DNA of 23,975 nucleotides from Paraglomus occultum (Eukaryota; Glomeromycota; Glomeromycetes; Paraglomerales; Paraglomeraceae). Positions 1 to 10,348 of this stretch are shown here, piece by piece. The stretch lies in contig CAJVPJ010000479.1 of NCBI GenBank assembly GCA_910592205.1, positions 1 to 23,975 of the forward strand, in the 5' to 3' direction. The translations under genes and the position numbers were made by a program. The notes under the pieces are model-generated. The model was not told the DNA's origin. It worked only from the letters and a program-made list of their open reading frames with translations, and ran no database searches. How positions within the stretch are numbered: position 1 is the stretch's first letter; every line of letters starts with the position of its first letter.

Positions 1-384
1 ATATGGAAATACAATAGAGGAAATCCGTCCCGCTTCGCAGGTGGGATATATCTGAGGTTGGGATATTAAAGGGTGGGGATTCAAAAAAAAGCCCGTATTA
101 GTATTGAAAACATATACGTTTAATTTCCAACCAATGGTATTAATTCCTCCAATCAGTTCGTAGTACAAAAATGTAGAATAAAATGGTTTTGGTATTAATG
201 CATACTTTCGATTCGACATTTTGGATCTCATGAGCTACGGGGTGACGGTTAACAGCGACACTGGTCTAGTTTGCAGAACTGTATATTCAAAATTATAGCC
301 TTTTCGGGCGTGGAATCAGGCATTGGTGGTTGCAGTCCGTGCATAATATCGCGGAAAGTTTGAGTGCACGAGTGATTTCGGGTA
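1..384. other. Intergenic sequence, no gene seen
   Basis: AT-rich sequence with a G-rich start (ggtgggatatatctgaggttggg). No open frame, RNA gene or repeat partner recognised. Confidence 0.4.
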
Positions 385-945
385 GCGAACGTGAAGAACT
401 ACGAGCGAGTGAAAGGTAAGGATGTATTAGAGAGACAGAGAGCGCAAGAATCGAAAGAGTGAGAGGGGGAAAAGTAATTGTGATAGAGTGTGATCACGAT
501 AAAAAGAGGAGTTGGCAAAAAAACGGGGTTATGAGCAAGTAAAAGGCTGAAAGCATGATTGAAAGGCAGAGAGCGATTTAAGAAATAGAGAAACGAAAGA
601 GTAAGAAATAAAATAGTGTGCTATTGAAAGAGTACGGGTGATTGCAGGAGGAGTGAGTGAGAGCGAGAGGGTGAGTTTGAAAGAGATCGAAAGAAAGAGG
701 GGAGATCAAAAGTGCAATCACTGGAAATAAGAATAACTAAACAAAAGTGGAGCAATTAGAAGAAAATTGGAGCATGAAAGGAAAGTGATTTAGAGTGGTC
801 GGGAGGATGGTTTGTGCGAGCTGTTGGGAGAGTGGTTGGGACGGTGATTGGGAAGGTTGGGAGAGCGTGAAAAAGAGCGGCGGCTGGTGTAAGAGGTTGA
901 AAGGGTATAAGGAAATTATCGGAGAAGCGAAAAGGGGAGTTGGAA
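385..945. other. Strand-asymmetric purine-rich tract
   Basis: The + strand is visibly dominated by A and G over about 560 bases, with runs such as gagagacagagagcgcaaga and agagtgagagggggaaaag. No simple period is kept. Pyrimidine-rich open frames on the other strand are by-products of this bias. It could be an aged GA-rich satellite or a tract able to form unusual DNA structure. Confidence 0.6.
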
Positions 946-1470
946 ATTAACATACCATGGGTATAGGGCTTTTGGTTGTGAGTGCTGTTAGTGATTGTTT
1001 GCTTTTCGAGAATCAAGCCGATCAATATATGCAAATTCAAATCATGCTTAACAGTTGGTGTCAATTTTTTGCACACGTATTGACAACAAGTACGATTAAC
1101 AGGTGTGTGAATACCATGAGTATAGGGGTTTGGGGTTGTTGAGTTGTTAGTGATTGACGACGAGAATCGAATTTGCGTTTTCGAAGAATCGAGCCATTCA
1201 AATCATGCTTAATAGTTGGTGTCAATTTCTTTCACACACATTGACAACATTAATCAGTAACAAGTGTGTAAATACCATTAGCGTAGGATTGCTGGTTGTT
1301 GGGTTGTTAGTGGTCAACGACAAAAATTGATTTTCACGTTTTCAGAATCAATATAGGCAAATTCAAATCATGCTTAATAATTTTTGCACACATGTCGACG
1401 ACATTATCATTAACAAGTGTGTAATACCATGAACATAGAATTGTTGCTTGTTGGGTTGTTAGTGATATCA
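945..1470 (+). repeat. Degenerate tandem repeat of about 150-160 bp, between three and four units
   Basis: The landmark ataccat-(a/g)-tagg recurs near 952, 1112, 1272 and 1422. Each unit carries ttcaaatcatgcttaa, ggtgtcaatttttt, acacattgacaaca, attaacaagtgtgt, ataccatgagtatagg and gttgggttgttagtgat in that order. Units differ by substitutions and small deletions; the third lacks ggtgtcaat. A further partial unit continues at 1700-1790 after an interruption, and inverted units lie at 22525-22720. Confidence 0.75.
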
Positions 1471-1703
1471 TCGTAAATATAAGCAAGCACACCCCCTTGA
1501 TTATATGAAAATAATCGAACGGTCACGTAAATAACAAACTTTGGGGTTAGTTTATAGTAATCACAGTAACCAGAATTGTATTATAGAATTGGAATAAAGG
1601 TTTATAATCACGTGTATTATGTAATAAATGGTTAATGAGGGGTACATTGTGCGGGTAATTGCAGTAATCATGGGGGTGGGTGTGCTTATTCACGTAAAAT
1701 CGA
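1471..1703. mobile_element. Possible small inverted-repeat (MITE-like) element inside the repeat array
   Basis: taagcaagcacacccccttga near the left side is mirrored by the complement of tcatgggggtgggtgtgctta on the right (imperfect, about 30 bases). The element separates the fourth repeat landmark from a partial fifth unit (tcgacgacagtttactatt onward), as expected of an insertion. It has no coding capacity. Exact ends and target duplication are not clear. Confidence 0.4.
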
Positions 1704-1790
1704 CGACAGTTTACTATTACAATTAACGTGCAAATACCATGGAGCTTAGGTTGTCTTAGTGATCGATTTCGCAAATCAATATAAATGCAG
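1700..1790 (+). repeat. Partial fifth unit of the left repeat array
   Basis: The segment tcgacgacagtttactatt...attaacgtgcaaataccatgg matches tcgacgacattatcattaac...aagtgtgtaataccatg of the preceding unit, followed by a short rest with ttagtgatcgat. Confidence 0.55.
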
Positions 1791-4198
1791 TGAGGTAAAA
1801 ATACTTAGCCCCCCAAATAAATAAAATTTTATTATTTCACATTCCTCATAACGGTATAGATAAAAAGGAAAAAGGAAACCAAACAATATTTACTTTGCAT
1901 TGTACCGGTATTCTGAAATCTCCTCTTTGGATGTAAAGAATGAGTATATGTGTCATCATTATCAAGATTCAATGATATGCTTTCAACTCTCTGATCTACA
2001 GCGTAACTTCAGTAAGAATTATCATTATAACGATGGATTTCAACCACTCATTTCATCAACAAAGGAATTTATATTCAAAATTAATATTTATGTGTGTTCA
2101 TCTACTACCAATTATCCAATTGTCATAGAGTTATATGTTAACTATTAATGAAAAACCTCAATGTTTTATTAACAATTGCATTTGTTCTCTCCCATTTCTG
2201 AATAATTTGGTTGCGTGACCTTCAAACATAACTTTAGTAATTACATAACATGTAAACTTTGTCTCACTATTAGTTGTAATATGAAGGAAGTCCAAAAGCG
2301 ATGAATATACTCGCAGCGTGTGACAAATTCATTGATTATGATTAACATACTAATACATATTATACATAGATACAAAATCTGGTAGAAAACTCGTTGACGC
2401 GATAGAGTTAGACAGTCTGTCAAACGACAGAATTTTTATTCTTCATTAAGAATTATACTTCCTATCGTTGTGGAGTATTTGTAACGTGTATATATCCTGG
2501 ATGGATAGGTTTGTTGTAACTTATTAACTTTTCTTTAAAACAATATGGATTTACCGTTCTCTTTGTCAGCCTTTATTATTAAGACGCCGTCCTTGTTAAT
2601 TATGTAACTTATTACATGTGTTTGATTTCATCACTGTATCTGTATACACAGTGTATGTCAAACAATGTTGGTATCAAAAACTGAAATTTTTTTCTATAAT
2701 CGAACAAATACTAGATAAATTCAAGCTCATGTGAAACTTATGAGTTGCTTATAAAAAAATTTTTTTCCAATATTTAATTCTATTGCCATTGTGTTGTGAA
2801 ATTAGTTTACTTTAATTTATCTACGCAGCCTAACCTTTTTCTTTCTTGCAATTACTGCAGAATGAGACTTATTTTAAAGTTAAAGAATGGGGCACCCGTA
2901 CGTTTTTCAGCCAATTATTAATCCAATAGTTACCTTCCCGTGTGTAGAGTCTACACATTAGCGTGTGTCTAAATGTCGCTAGGTGGTGTACAGAAGATTA
3001 TAATTTTATTTGCGAAGGGGAAATTACGACATATAAAGATTGTAGTCTAGATTTGGTGATGCTATGTAAATATTTTTTTCATTAAGATAAGGTACATTCC
3101 ATCGCTATCACAATGCGTATAAACTAACTTTTTTTGATTGTTTCCTGGTGCTTATTCGTTCGTCAAGTCGTTCTTTTCCTAATTCATTTTCCGCACTAAC
3201 CTTCAAATTCTCCACTTGTAAATTTCGTGGTCTTTGCGCTGGATTTTATATACTTATGCCATGGTGCTTTTATAATCGAATACTTTAATATTTGTCTTAC
3301 GATGCAGCTTATCATAAAGACAGGTCATCTAACCATTAAAGAATCACAAAACATGCATGCGCCCTGTTGTACACATAACCTCCCGTGTGACAAAAATTCG
3401 CATTCCTATTGCTTAGACTATCTGAGTAATAAGTTATAAAAAAAAATGCGCACCATTCTCTAGCTTAAAATTCAACTTGAGGAATATATGACAATTAATA
3501 ATCATGCCTTTACTGCACATTACCCTGCGTGATAATGTGGTTGTACGAAAAATTCGTGTCACCCATAATTTAACTAACCTGACTAAAAACTCGTCGTTAC
3601 ATTTTCTCATTCTTTTTTAGTTAGCTTAATAAAATAAATTCAAACGTGAAAAACATGATAAACTAATAGAATAGTCTCAAGCCATCGATATGTTTACCAT
3701 TGAATAATCTCGAAAACAATGAAATTGTCTCGAATCGTTATCGATCAATAACTCTCATTTTTTAGCAAAAGTACACACGTGTTTACTTTATTTTTAAACA
3801 AAAGCATTATAGTAAAACCAGCTTCCGTATTACCACGTCCATTAATATTAAGCTTTTTCTTTACAATATCACTTTAGAGCAAATATCGAACGCAGTAATT
3901 GGAAGGGGCTGAAATTTTTGTATTACAGCTTAACAAAACTATGTTAAAATAAAGTCACACGATTAAAACTTTTCAACCACCCACATTATTATATTTTTTG
4001 TGGCGTACCGCAAGTAAAAAGTATTGTACAATAAAAGCATCTCTTACATTGCAAAGTGAACGGACGTAATACTGTAATATAGGGAGACTCGTCGCAAAAA
4101 TTCATTGGTGGCCAAGGAGATGTGTAATGTATAATGTAGCACAAGCATTGAGAGCATTTATTTGTGCACTTAAAATTTTTCTAATTCAAACTGTTACC
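1791..4198. other. Long intergenic region, no supported gene
   Basis: AT-rich with open frames below 90 codons and no recognisable protein motif. It contains a short palindrome tacacagtgta near 2644-2656 and two segments (about 3150-3240 and 3620-3840) with faint similarity to 11.1-12.6 kb. The promoter of gene A must lie at its right end, but no specific element is recognised. Confidence 0.45.
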
Positions 4199-6759
4199 AT
4201 GTCGTTAGCATCAGGCGCTGCTAATAATCTAGCCATTGCCAACTTGGTTGATAAACTTGAATGGATTCCTTACGAGGAAATCACCAACGTAAAACCTACT
4301 CAAATTGACAACGTTTACTACGCTATTCACAAACATTATCGTGATGTGATAACGCTGGTATTACTTGGAAGTAACGAAGAATGTACACCAACACTTGTGA
4401 GTGAGTTTGCTAGAATATACTCACTTCCAACACACAAGCACAATAACAATGACAATAACTTTAGACGATACTCCGTATGGCTTGTAGGGCGCAACAAACT
4501 CATAAAAGGATTCACCAAGTCCAATGACGATAACTATTACATGGTTGCCAATGAAGACTTTTACCATTGTTATTCTCTTTATGGCTTCTGCTCCACATGT
4601 GGAATACTCCGATGTAGTCCCGTGTGGTGCATTTGTGGTTATAAACAATTATCCGATGGGTGGACTAGCAACAATCACCAACTCGATGACTTTATTAAGA
4701 AATCTCAACTACAAACAAACTCACCAAATGACGCCTATTTGGAATGGATTCCACGAGATTGTATTTATGTTAGGCGGGATGGAAGTGGACGCTTGTATGG
4801 TCTACCTACTCGTAAAGATGTTAAATTGATTCCACTTGATATAACAGATGAGACACATGATTTATATTATGCCGAGGTAAACTATTTACTTATGCGTCAT
4901 GTTTATGGATTATTTAAATAATAACTAACTTATTATTATGTATCATTTCCACTAGTTATGTGATAAACATCCTGATATTCTTAACACGGGTGTTTGGGTT
5001 ACCATCGGATTCACATACAAAGCAAGCGAACAAAAGTATTGTCTAATGCAACCAGAGTATGGGGATGGACTATGTCTAGCTTGTACGGAGCGATTGAATC
5101 AACATAGCGCATATTGTTTTGCATGTAAATCCCTAACACCTCCTGACTGGACTACGGGCAACAAGTCTTTGGATTCATTCCTTATGGAGTTGTGGAGTAA
5201 TATGGAGAATAAGAAGGATGACTATATACAATGGATCGAATACTCTAGTTTGATGGATGTGCGAGAAATGACCCCATTGCGCCATGGCTGCACACTTATA
5301 GCAGTTCGTGTAGGTCTGAGAACAAACGAATGGACAAACGTGACTCTCAAGCGTATATGTGATATTCAGTCGCTTGATTATGATTTTAATCAGGTAAATT
5401 ATTTCACGTGCAAAATAATGCAAATAGTATTAAGTGTATAACTCGCATTAATTGTATTGTTTACCCAATAGTTAATTAAGGAATATCCGACTCCTGATAC
5501 TATTTGGATAGTTGGAGTTACTCAAGATCCGTCTACTCGGAAACATTATTTAGTTTTCTGCGATGAAATACGTCCAGCATTGGACAAAATTATACTATTT
5601 TACAAAAATGTCAGTAATATACAATACATGCAGTATAACGACTTTTATAAACTCAAAGAGATCGGATCTGGTGGTTATGGAAAAATTTATACTTCCGAAT
5701 ATAAAGGCAACGATATCAATGTGCCGAAAATCGTTGTGCTTAAACAGTATAAGAAGTTTGATCAGGCGCCAGAATTACTTATTTCTGAAGTAAGCGTTAT
5801 TTTATATTTGATATGATTAATTAACACTGTATTTAATATAATCTAACTCCTTTATATTTTATTTTAACAGTTTATCAATCATAGCAAGTGTTTATCTTAT
5901 AATTTCCTTCGACTTTATGGAGTCACGCAAGACCCGGAAACAAAAGAATATATGATTGTTATGCAATATGCCAACAATGGTAATCTTTTGTCTTATTTAG
6001 GTCAAAATATTAACAAATTAACATGGAGGATGAAATTACGGCATCTGGAGGATATTGCATATTATCTGAAAGATATTCATAATGTTGGATTAGTTCATTG
6101 TGATCTTCATGGTGGAAATATCGTTATGCATGATAATGACAATTGGCATGAAGTTAAAATAGAATCATTCATATGCGATCTTGGTCTTTCTCAATCAGTA
6201 AACTCGTTTGAGTCTGAGTCAACTGTTCGGGGTGTCTTACCATTTGTTGCACCAGAAGTGTTTCATACGTACAAATTTACTCAAAAGTCAGATATATATT
6301 CCTTTGGTATTATTATGTATTTAATCACTACTGGTGAACCCCCTTTTAGAGATAGAGAATTTGATAGGAGTTTAGTATGTGATATTTTGGGTGGACTACG
6401 GCCAAGGATGCCCGACTCGACACCAGGAGAATACAAGAAACTTGCTGAATGGTGTTGTGATGCTGATCCTGACAAACGTCCGGACGCATTCACGGTTTGG
6501 CCTTATATTTATAATCTTAGGCAAGAGTTGGGTAAGGACAATTCTGACGATAACGCATGGAATACTATATATTATAATGATGTAAAACCCTTATCACGTC
6601 TTGAGAAGGAGAGTAAATATTCTAGTAAGCCCTTACCTACTACTGAAGGATCAGCTGCAGGTATGTTATCTATTACTATTACACGTTGATGCAAATGAAA
6701 CCAATTCACAATGTTAATGTTTTTTGTTTCTTACATTAGGAACTCAACCTATTTACTGA
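4199..6759 (+). CDS. Gene A: multi-module TKL-like protein kinase with three degenerate N-lobe copies before the catalytic domain
   Basis: Exons 4199-4876, 4956-5393, 5472-5789, 5871-6660 and 6740-6759 (747 aa); all introns are GT-AG, 78-81 bp, and keep frame. The last domain (about residues 426-690) is a protein kinase: glycine loop GSGGYG 437-442, lysine K463, helix-C glutamate E478, catalytic loop H554-C-D556 with N561, DLG 581-583, APE 605-607. HCD replaces HRD, but the aspartate is kept, so Ser/Thr kinase activity is plausible. Ahead of it lie three N-lobe-like segments starting at LEWIPYEE (20-27), LEWIP (181-185) and IQWIEY (317-322). The first two are followed by Cys clusters (C131, C134, C139, C144, C146; C266, C269, C280, C283) and a WTSNN/WTTGN motif (155, 291). 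The start was chosen at 4199 because it aligns with gene B and has accATGtc context; an in-frame ATG at 4127 would add 24 residues. The short last exon encodes TQPIY then stop. Substrate and location are unknown. Confidence 0.88.
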
Positions 6760-6826
6760 ATAAGTTTGTGGTTCACGGGGTGTATTTATTAGTTTATTTA
6801 ACATCAATATAGCTAACGAGATTCGG

Positions 6827-6832
6827 AATAAA
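6827..6832 (+). terminator. Probable poly(A) signal of gene A
   Basis: AATAAA lies 68 bases after the gene A stop, within ggaataaaattgtg. The same hexamer with the same flanks occurs after gene B. Confidence 0.5.
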
Positions 6833-7056
6833 ATTGTGCACATTTACTTTACCAAGTTGTATTTTGAATATGTAACGATTTTTGCATACGAGCTCTGGCC
6901 GGATGATGTCTGCCTCTTGAAATAGTTCGTGCGTCGATTTCTTGCTCAATTAAAACATTGATCTACGCGACACCCACGATAAAATCAGGCCCATGTCTGC
7001 CCGAAATCTCACAGTTTGACTAAAAAACATGGAGACTTTGAATATCCGTATCGTAA

Positions 7057-7070
7057 ACTAAAATTTTAGT
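7057..7070. promoter_or_regulatory. 14-bp perfect palindrome downstream of gene A
   Basis: actaaaattttagt is self-complementary and lies in the duplicated 3' flank. The corresponding site of gene B is also a perfect palindrome despite two differences. Function is unknown; a protein-binding site or RNA-end element is possible. Confidence 0.35.
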
Positions 7071-7100
7071 CTGTCGATGGTATTACGCGAGCATGAAGTT

Positions 7101-7923
7101 AGTAGTCTACTATATCCACAAAGGTACTCTTTTCATAATATTGTTGCCCAGAAAGTTTAACGGTATCCGACAACGCAAATAAAACACAAGCGTGCCAATT
7201 ATAATATATGCCGAGATGCAAAATATTTCTAAGCCTGGCCGAGAGTCTAATCAATTATAATATTCGCAGTGTATTCATTGTTTTTGGATTAAGGCCTTTG
7301 TCATAACTTTGTTCAATATCGCACATCAAAGAAACATTCTTTTTAGTACATTGCATTTGTTCATGATCTATAATCTTTTCTGGTCTATTCTTTTAGCCTA
7401 AATATATTTCATAGTAGAGTAATAGTCGTGAGATTTATCACTGATCTGTTGCCAATAGACGATACGCTGAACAGATCCAATGTCGAAGGTGGATTGTTTT
7501 CTATGGTTAACCTAACCTTTCCTATGACCCGAACACTCACAAAAGGAGGGTACTCTGCTTTGATAACGCAAATGCTGGAGCTTAATCTGTAGAAAAAGCA
7601 ACCAACAGAAACAAATTTAACATATAATTACCATAATACGTTCTCGCGTTAGAGTCCAAGTTTGTAGATAAAAATAAATGTTTTAGCATTTTCTACATTA
7701 CAAGAAGTTTGTTTATAATTGAGATTTTTATTAAGTAATCGAGTTGCGTATAGGCCTACGTACGTATATAGTTATTTATACAGCAAATTATAATTGCTCT
7801 GTTGTCATAAACACATATCGCCACATAACGTCGGAATGCATATCATGTGACAAAGCGTTGTAACACAAGAAACAAGAAATGGGCGCTTCAGTTTGTTGAA
7901 AAAACATCTTTCTATGTGAAACT
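7101..7923. other. Spacer between the duplicated genes
   Basis: No gene recognised. It holds short repeats such as caattataata twice at 7196-7263 and a ttaacctaacc tract near 7507. Immediately before gene B there is no clear TATA or other named element, and no visible match to the region before gene A. Confidence 0.4.
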
Positions 7924-10348
7924 ATGACGCTGTCTGATTATAATACAGCACTTAACAATTTGATTCAATCCTCTTTAGAAGGCCAACATAGACTTGGATG
8001 GATTTCCTGTTCGGTTATTGCCGGCATAAAGTCAAGTCCAATAGACACAGTTCACTATGCTATCCGCAAAGAAAAAGCTTATAACACGCCGATAATACTG
8101 GTGCTGCTTGGAAGTAACAAAGAATGTACTCCAACATTTGTGAGTGAATTTGCAAGATTATACTCACTTCCAACACACGAGTACGACAATGATGAGAATA
8201 ACTTTAGAAGATACAAAATCTGGCTTGTACGTCGCAACGAATGGATAACTGGATTTACCCAGTATGACGATAATTATTACATGGTTGCTAAGAGACAGTT
8301 TTTCCATTGCTATTCTCGATACGGATACTGCTCCGCATGTGGAATACTTCGATGTAGTCCCGTGTGGTGTATTTGCGGTCATAAAGCATTATCCAACGGA
8401 TGGACTAGCGACAATAAGCAACTCGACGAGTTTATTAAAAAGACACAATTGCAAACAAGCTCAGCAAATGATGCCTATATGGAATGGATTCTATTTGATT
8501 CCATTATTAATAGTGGCTCTCGACGTGGATACTTGGATGATCTAACTAGCACACCCGTTTCAACGATTCCAATTGAGATAACAGACGAAACACCAGATTT
8601 ATTTTATGCCGAGGTAAACTATTTACTACTTGTGCGTCATGTTTACTGAATAGTTAATAATTGTTGACTTCTTATTATGTATCATTTCCACTAGTTATGC
8701 GATTTACGTCCCGATATTATTGACACGAATGTTTGGATTACCATCGGATTTACATGTGAAAGTGGAATAAAAGGGAAATATTATATGGTACAAGAATTAT
8801 ACGTACATGGATTATGTCTGGCGTGTACGCGGCGATTAAATGTTGACATAAATACATTCTGTTATGAATGTAAAGCACCACGACTTCCTAATTGGACTAC
8901 GGGTAACAGGGTATTGGATTTATTTATTATGGAATCATGGAAGAATATAGTCGATAAGCAGGATGCGCATATACAATGGATCGAATACTGTCAGTTATCA
9001 AACATACGAGAGACAACATCGCTACGTCATGGATGTACACATATGGCAGAGTGGAAACCGAGAACTATTAAATCGACAAGAGTCACACTCAAAAAGATAA
9101 TCGACAAACAAAACGATCAATTTGATTTTTATCAGGTAAATTATCTCGGGTGTAAGCAATGCAATGCTATCGATAAATTCTCTCGCGCATTTAATTGACC
9201 AGTTTGTTACGAATGTATTTGTTGTACTCAAACAGCTAACTCGTGCATACCCGACGATATTAACACCGGGTAATGTTTGGATCATTGGAATCACTCAGGA
9301 ACCATCTACTCGGGAATATTATTTAGTTTTCTACTACAATCCATATGAAATATTGGATAAGTTTATGACATTACAGGAACTTCTAGAGAAGATACCGTAT
9401 AGCGAATTTGATGAACTCAAAGAGATCGAATCTGATGGTTATGCAACAATTTATACTGCCAAAGTTTTAAGACATTTAACAAGGTTTACTGGTATAGGAG
9501 AAACTGTTGTACTCAAACGGTTTAAGAGTTTTGACAAAACGCCAGACTTGTTTATTTCCGAGGCAAGTAATAATTAGTGCTGTTAATATTTAGTAAAATG
9601 ATATTTTAATTTGACGTTCCTATTTATTCTTATTTAATAGTTCAGAAATCATGTCAAGTGTGCAAAGCGCTATAATAATTTCCTTCGACTTTATGGAGTT
9701 ACACAAGAGCCAGAAACAAAGGAATACCTCATTATTAAGCATGCTGACGATGGTAGCCTGCTGTCTTATTTGGGTCAGAATATTGACAATTTGACGTGGA
9801 GAAGGAAATTACAATATTTGATGGACATTGCACGCGATCTAAGTTGCATTCATAGGGTGGGATTAGTACATTGTGATCTTCGTGACGGTAACATTGTTAT
9901 ACAAGAGACAAAAGCCTGCATATACGGGTTTAGTCTTTCTCAATCAGTGCATTCACGTCAGCAAAATCTAAGCATTCGAGGTGTTCTATCTTTTATTGCA
10001 CCGGAAGTCTTTCATACTCGCAGATTTACCCAGAAATCAGACATATATTCTTTCGGTATCATTATGTATTTGATGGCCACTGGCGAACCGCCATTTGGAG
10101 AGAATCGGTCCGATGAAAAATTAATAAGTGAAGTTATGAGTGGAATACGACCAGTGATGCCTGACTCGGCACCAAAGGAATACAAGGAACTTGCCAAACG
10201 ATGTTGCGATGCTGATCCTGATGAACGTCCAGTTGCAACAAGACTTTGCTCTGATATCGACAAGCTTATTAAAAATATTGACGATGATGACGACACTTGG
10301 AATGCCGTTTATCATAACACCCGCATTACGTCTCTTGACGGAGAATAA
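7924..10348 (+). CDS. Gene B: tandem paralogue of gene A, predicted pseudokinase
   Basis: Exons 7924-8613, 8695-9135, 9236-9562 and 9641-10348 (721 aa). Module order, Cys clusters, WTSDN/WTTGN motifs and intron positions match gene A. The kinase-like domain keeps lysine K471, helix-C E486, the loop H563-C-D565 with N570, and the APE motif. However, the glycine loop is ESDGYA (442-447), and the DFG-equivalent is G582-F-S where A has D581-L-G, so the metal-binding aspartate is gone. Catalysis is therefore unlikely; a scaffold, regulator or decoy role is inference. Intron 3 (9563-9640) uses a GC donor; introns 1 and 2 are GT-AG (81 and 100 bp). The C-terminal tail of A is lost: a stop at 10346 lies where A continues 31 residues further. 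The reading frame is otherwise open over all four exons, so it does not look like a dead pseudogene at protein level. The upstream 250 bp show no obvious similarity to the A promoter. Confidence 0.85.
9563..9640 (+). other. GC-AG intron in gene B
   Basis: The exon ends with GAG and the intron opens with gcaagt, a classic strong-context GC donor, and closes with ttaatag. Gene A has gtaagc at the matching site. Joining at GC keeps frame into FRNHVKC, which matches FINHSKC of gene A. Using the GT four bases downstream shifts the frame and gives a stop within about a dozen codons. Confidence 0.8.

Larger units (their letters stand above)
4199..7100 (+). repeat. Segmental tandem duplication, left copy
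   Basis: Gene A plus about 340 bp of 3' flank pairs with about 7924-10750, at an offset near 3.7 kb. Coding exons align throughout. In the flanks, gtttgtggttcacgggg (A) matches gtttgtagtttacgggt (B), both carry AATAAA at similar places, and both share cccgaaatctcacagtttgacta/ctcgaaatttcaaaattagacta-type stretches. The right boundary near 7100 is approximate. Homology was not seen upstream of the start codons. Confidence 0.75.

Noticed and set aside
756-1076. 106-codon frame on the minus strand
   Set aside because: Its composition (Pro/Thr/Ser/His-rich) mirrors the purine-rich tract and it runs into the tandem repeat. No motif.
4127-4198. Upstream in-frame ATG that would add 24 residues to gene A
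   Set aside because: Gene B has its start at the place corresponding to 4199, the extension has no counterpart there, and the context at 4199 is better. It remains possible but is less likely.
4877-4921. Continuation of exon 1 past the donor (VNYLLMRHVYGLFK then stop), giving a short protein
   Set aside because: Both genes have this open extension, but splicing at gtaaac restores a long conserved frame in both. Intron retention as a minor isoform cannot be excluded.
8264-8545. 93-codon frame inside exon 1 of gene B (and the similar one at 4524-4829 in gene A)
   Set aside because: These are other-frame shadows of the conserved exon. The true frame carries the Cys cluster and the WTSxN motif.
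9563-9570. Canonical GT donor four bases after the GC donor in gene B
   Set aside because: Splicing there shifts the frame of exon 4 and meets a stop within about a dozen codons, whereas the GC site keeps the conserved protein.
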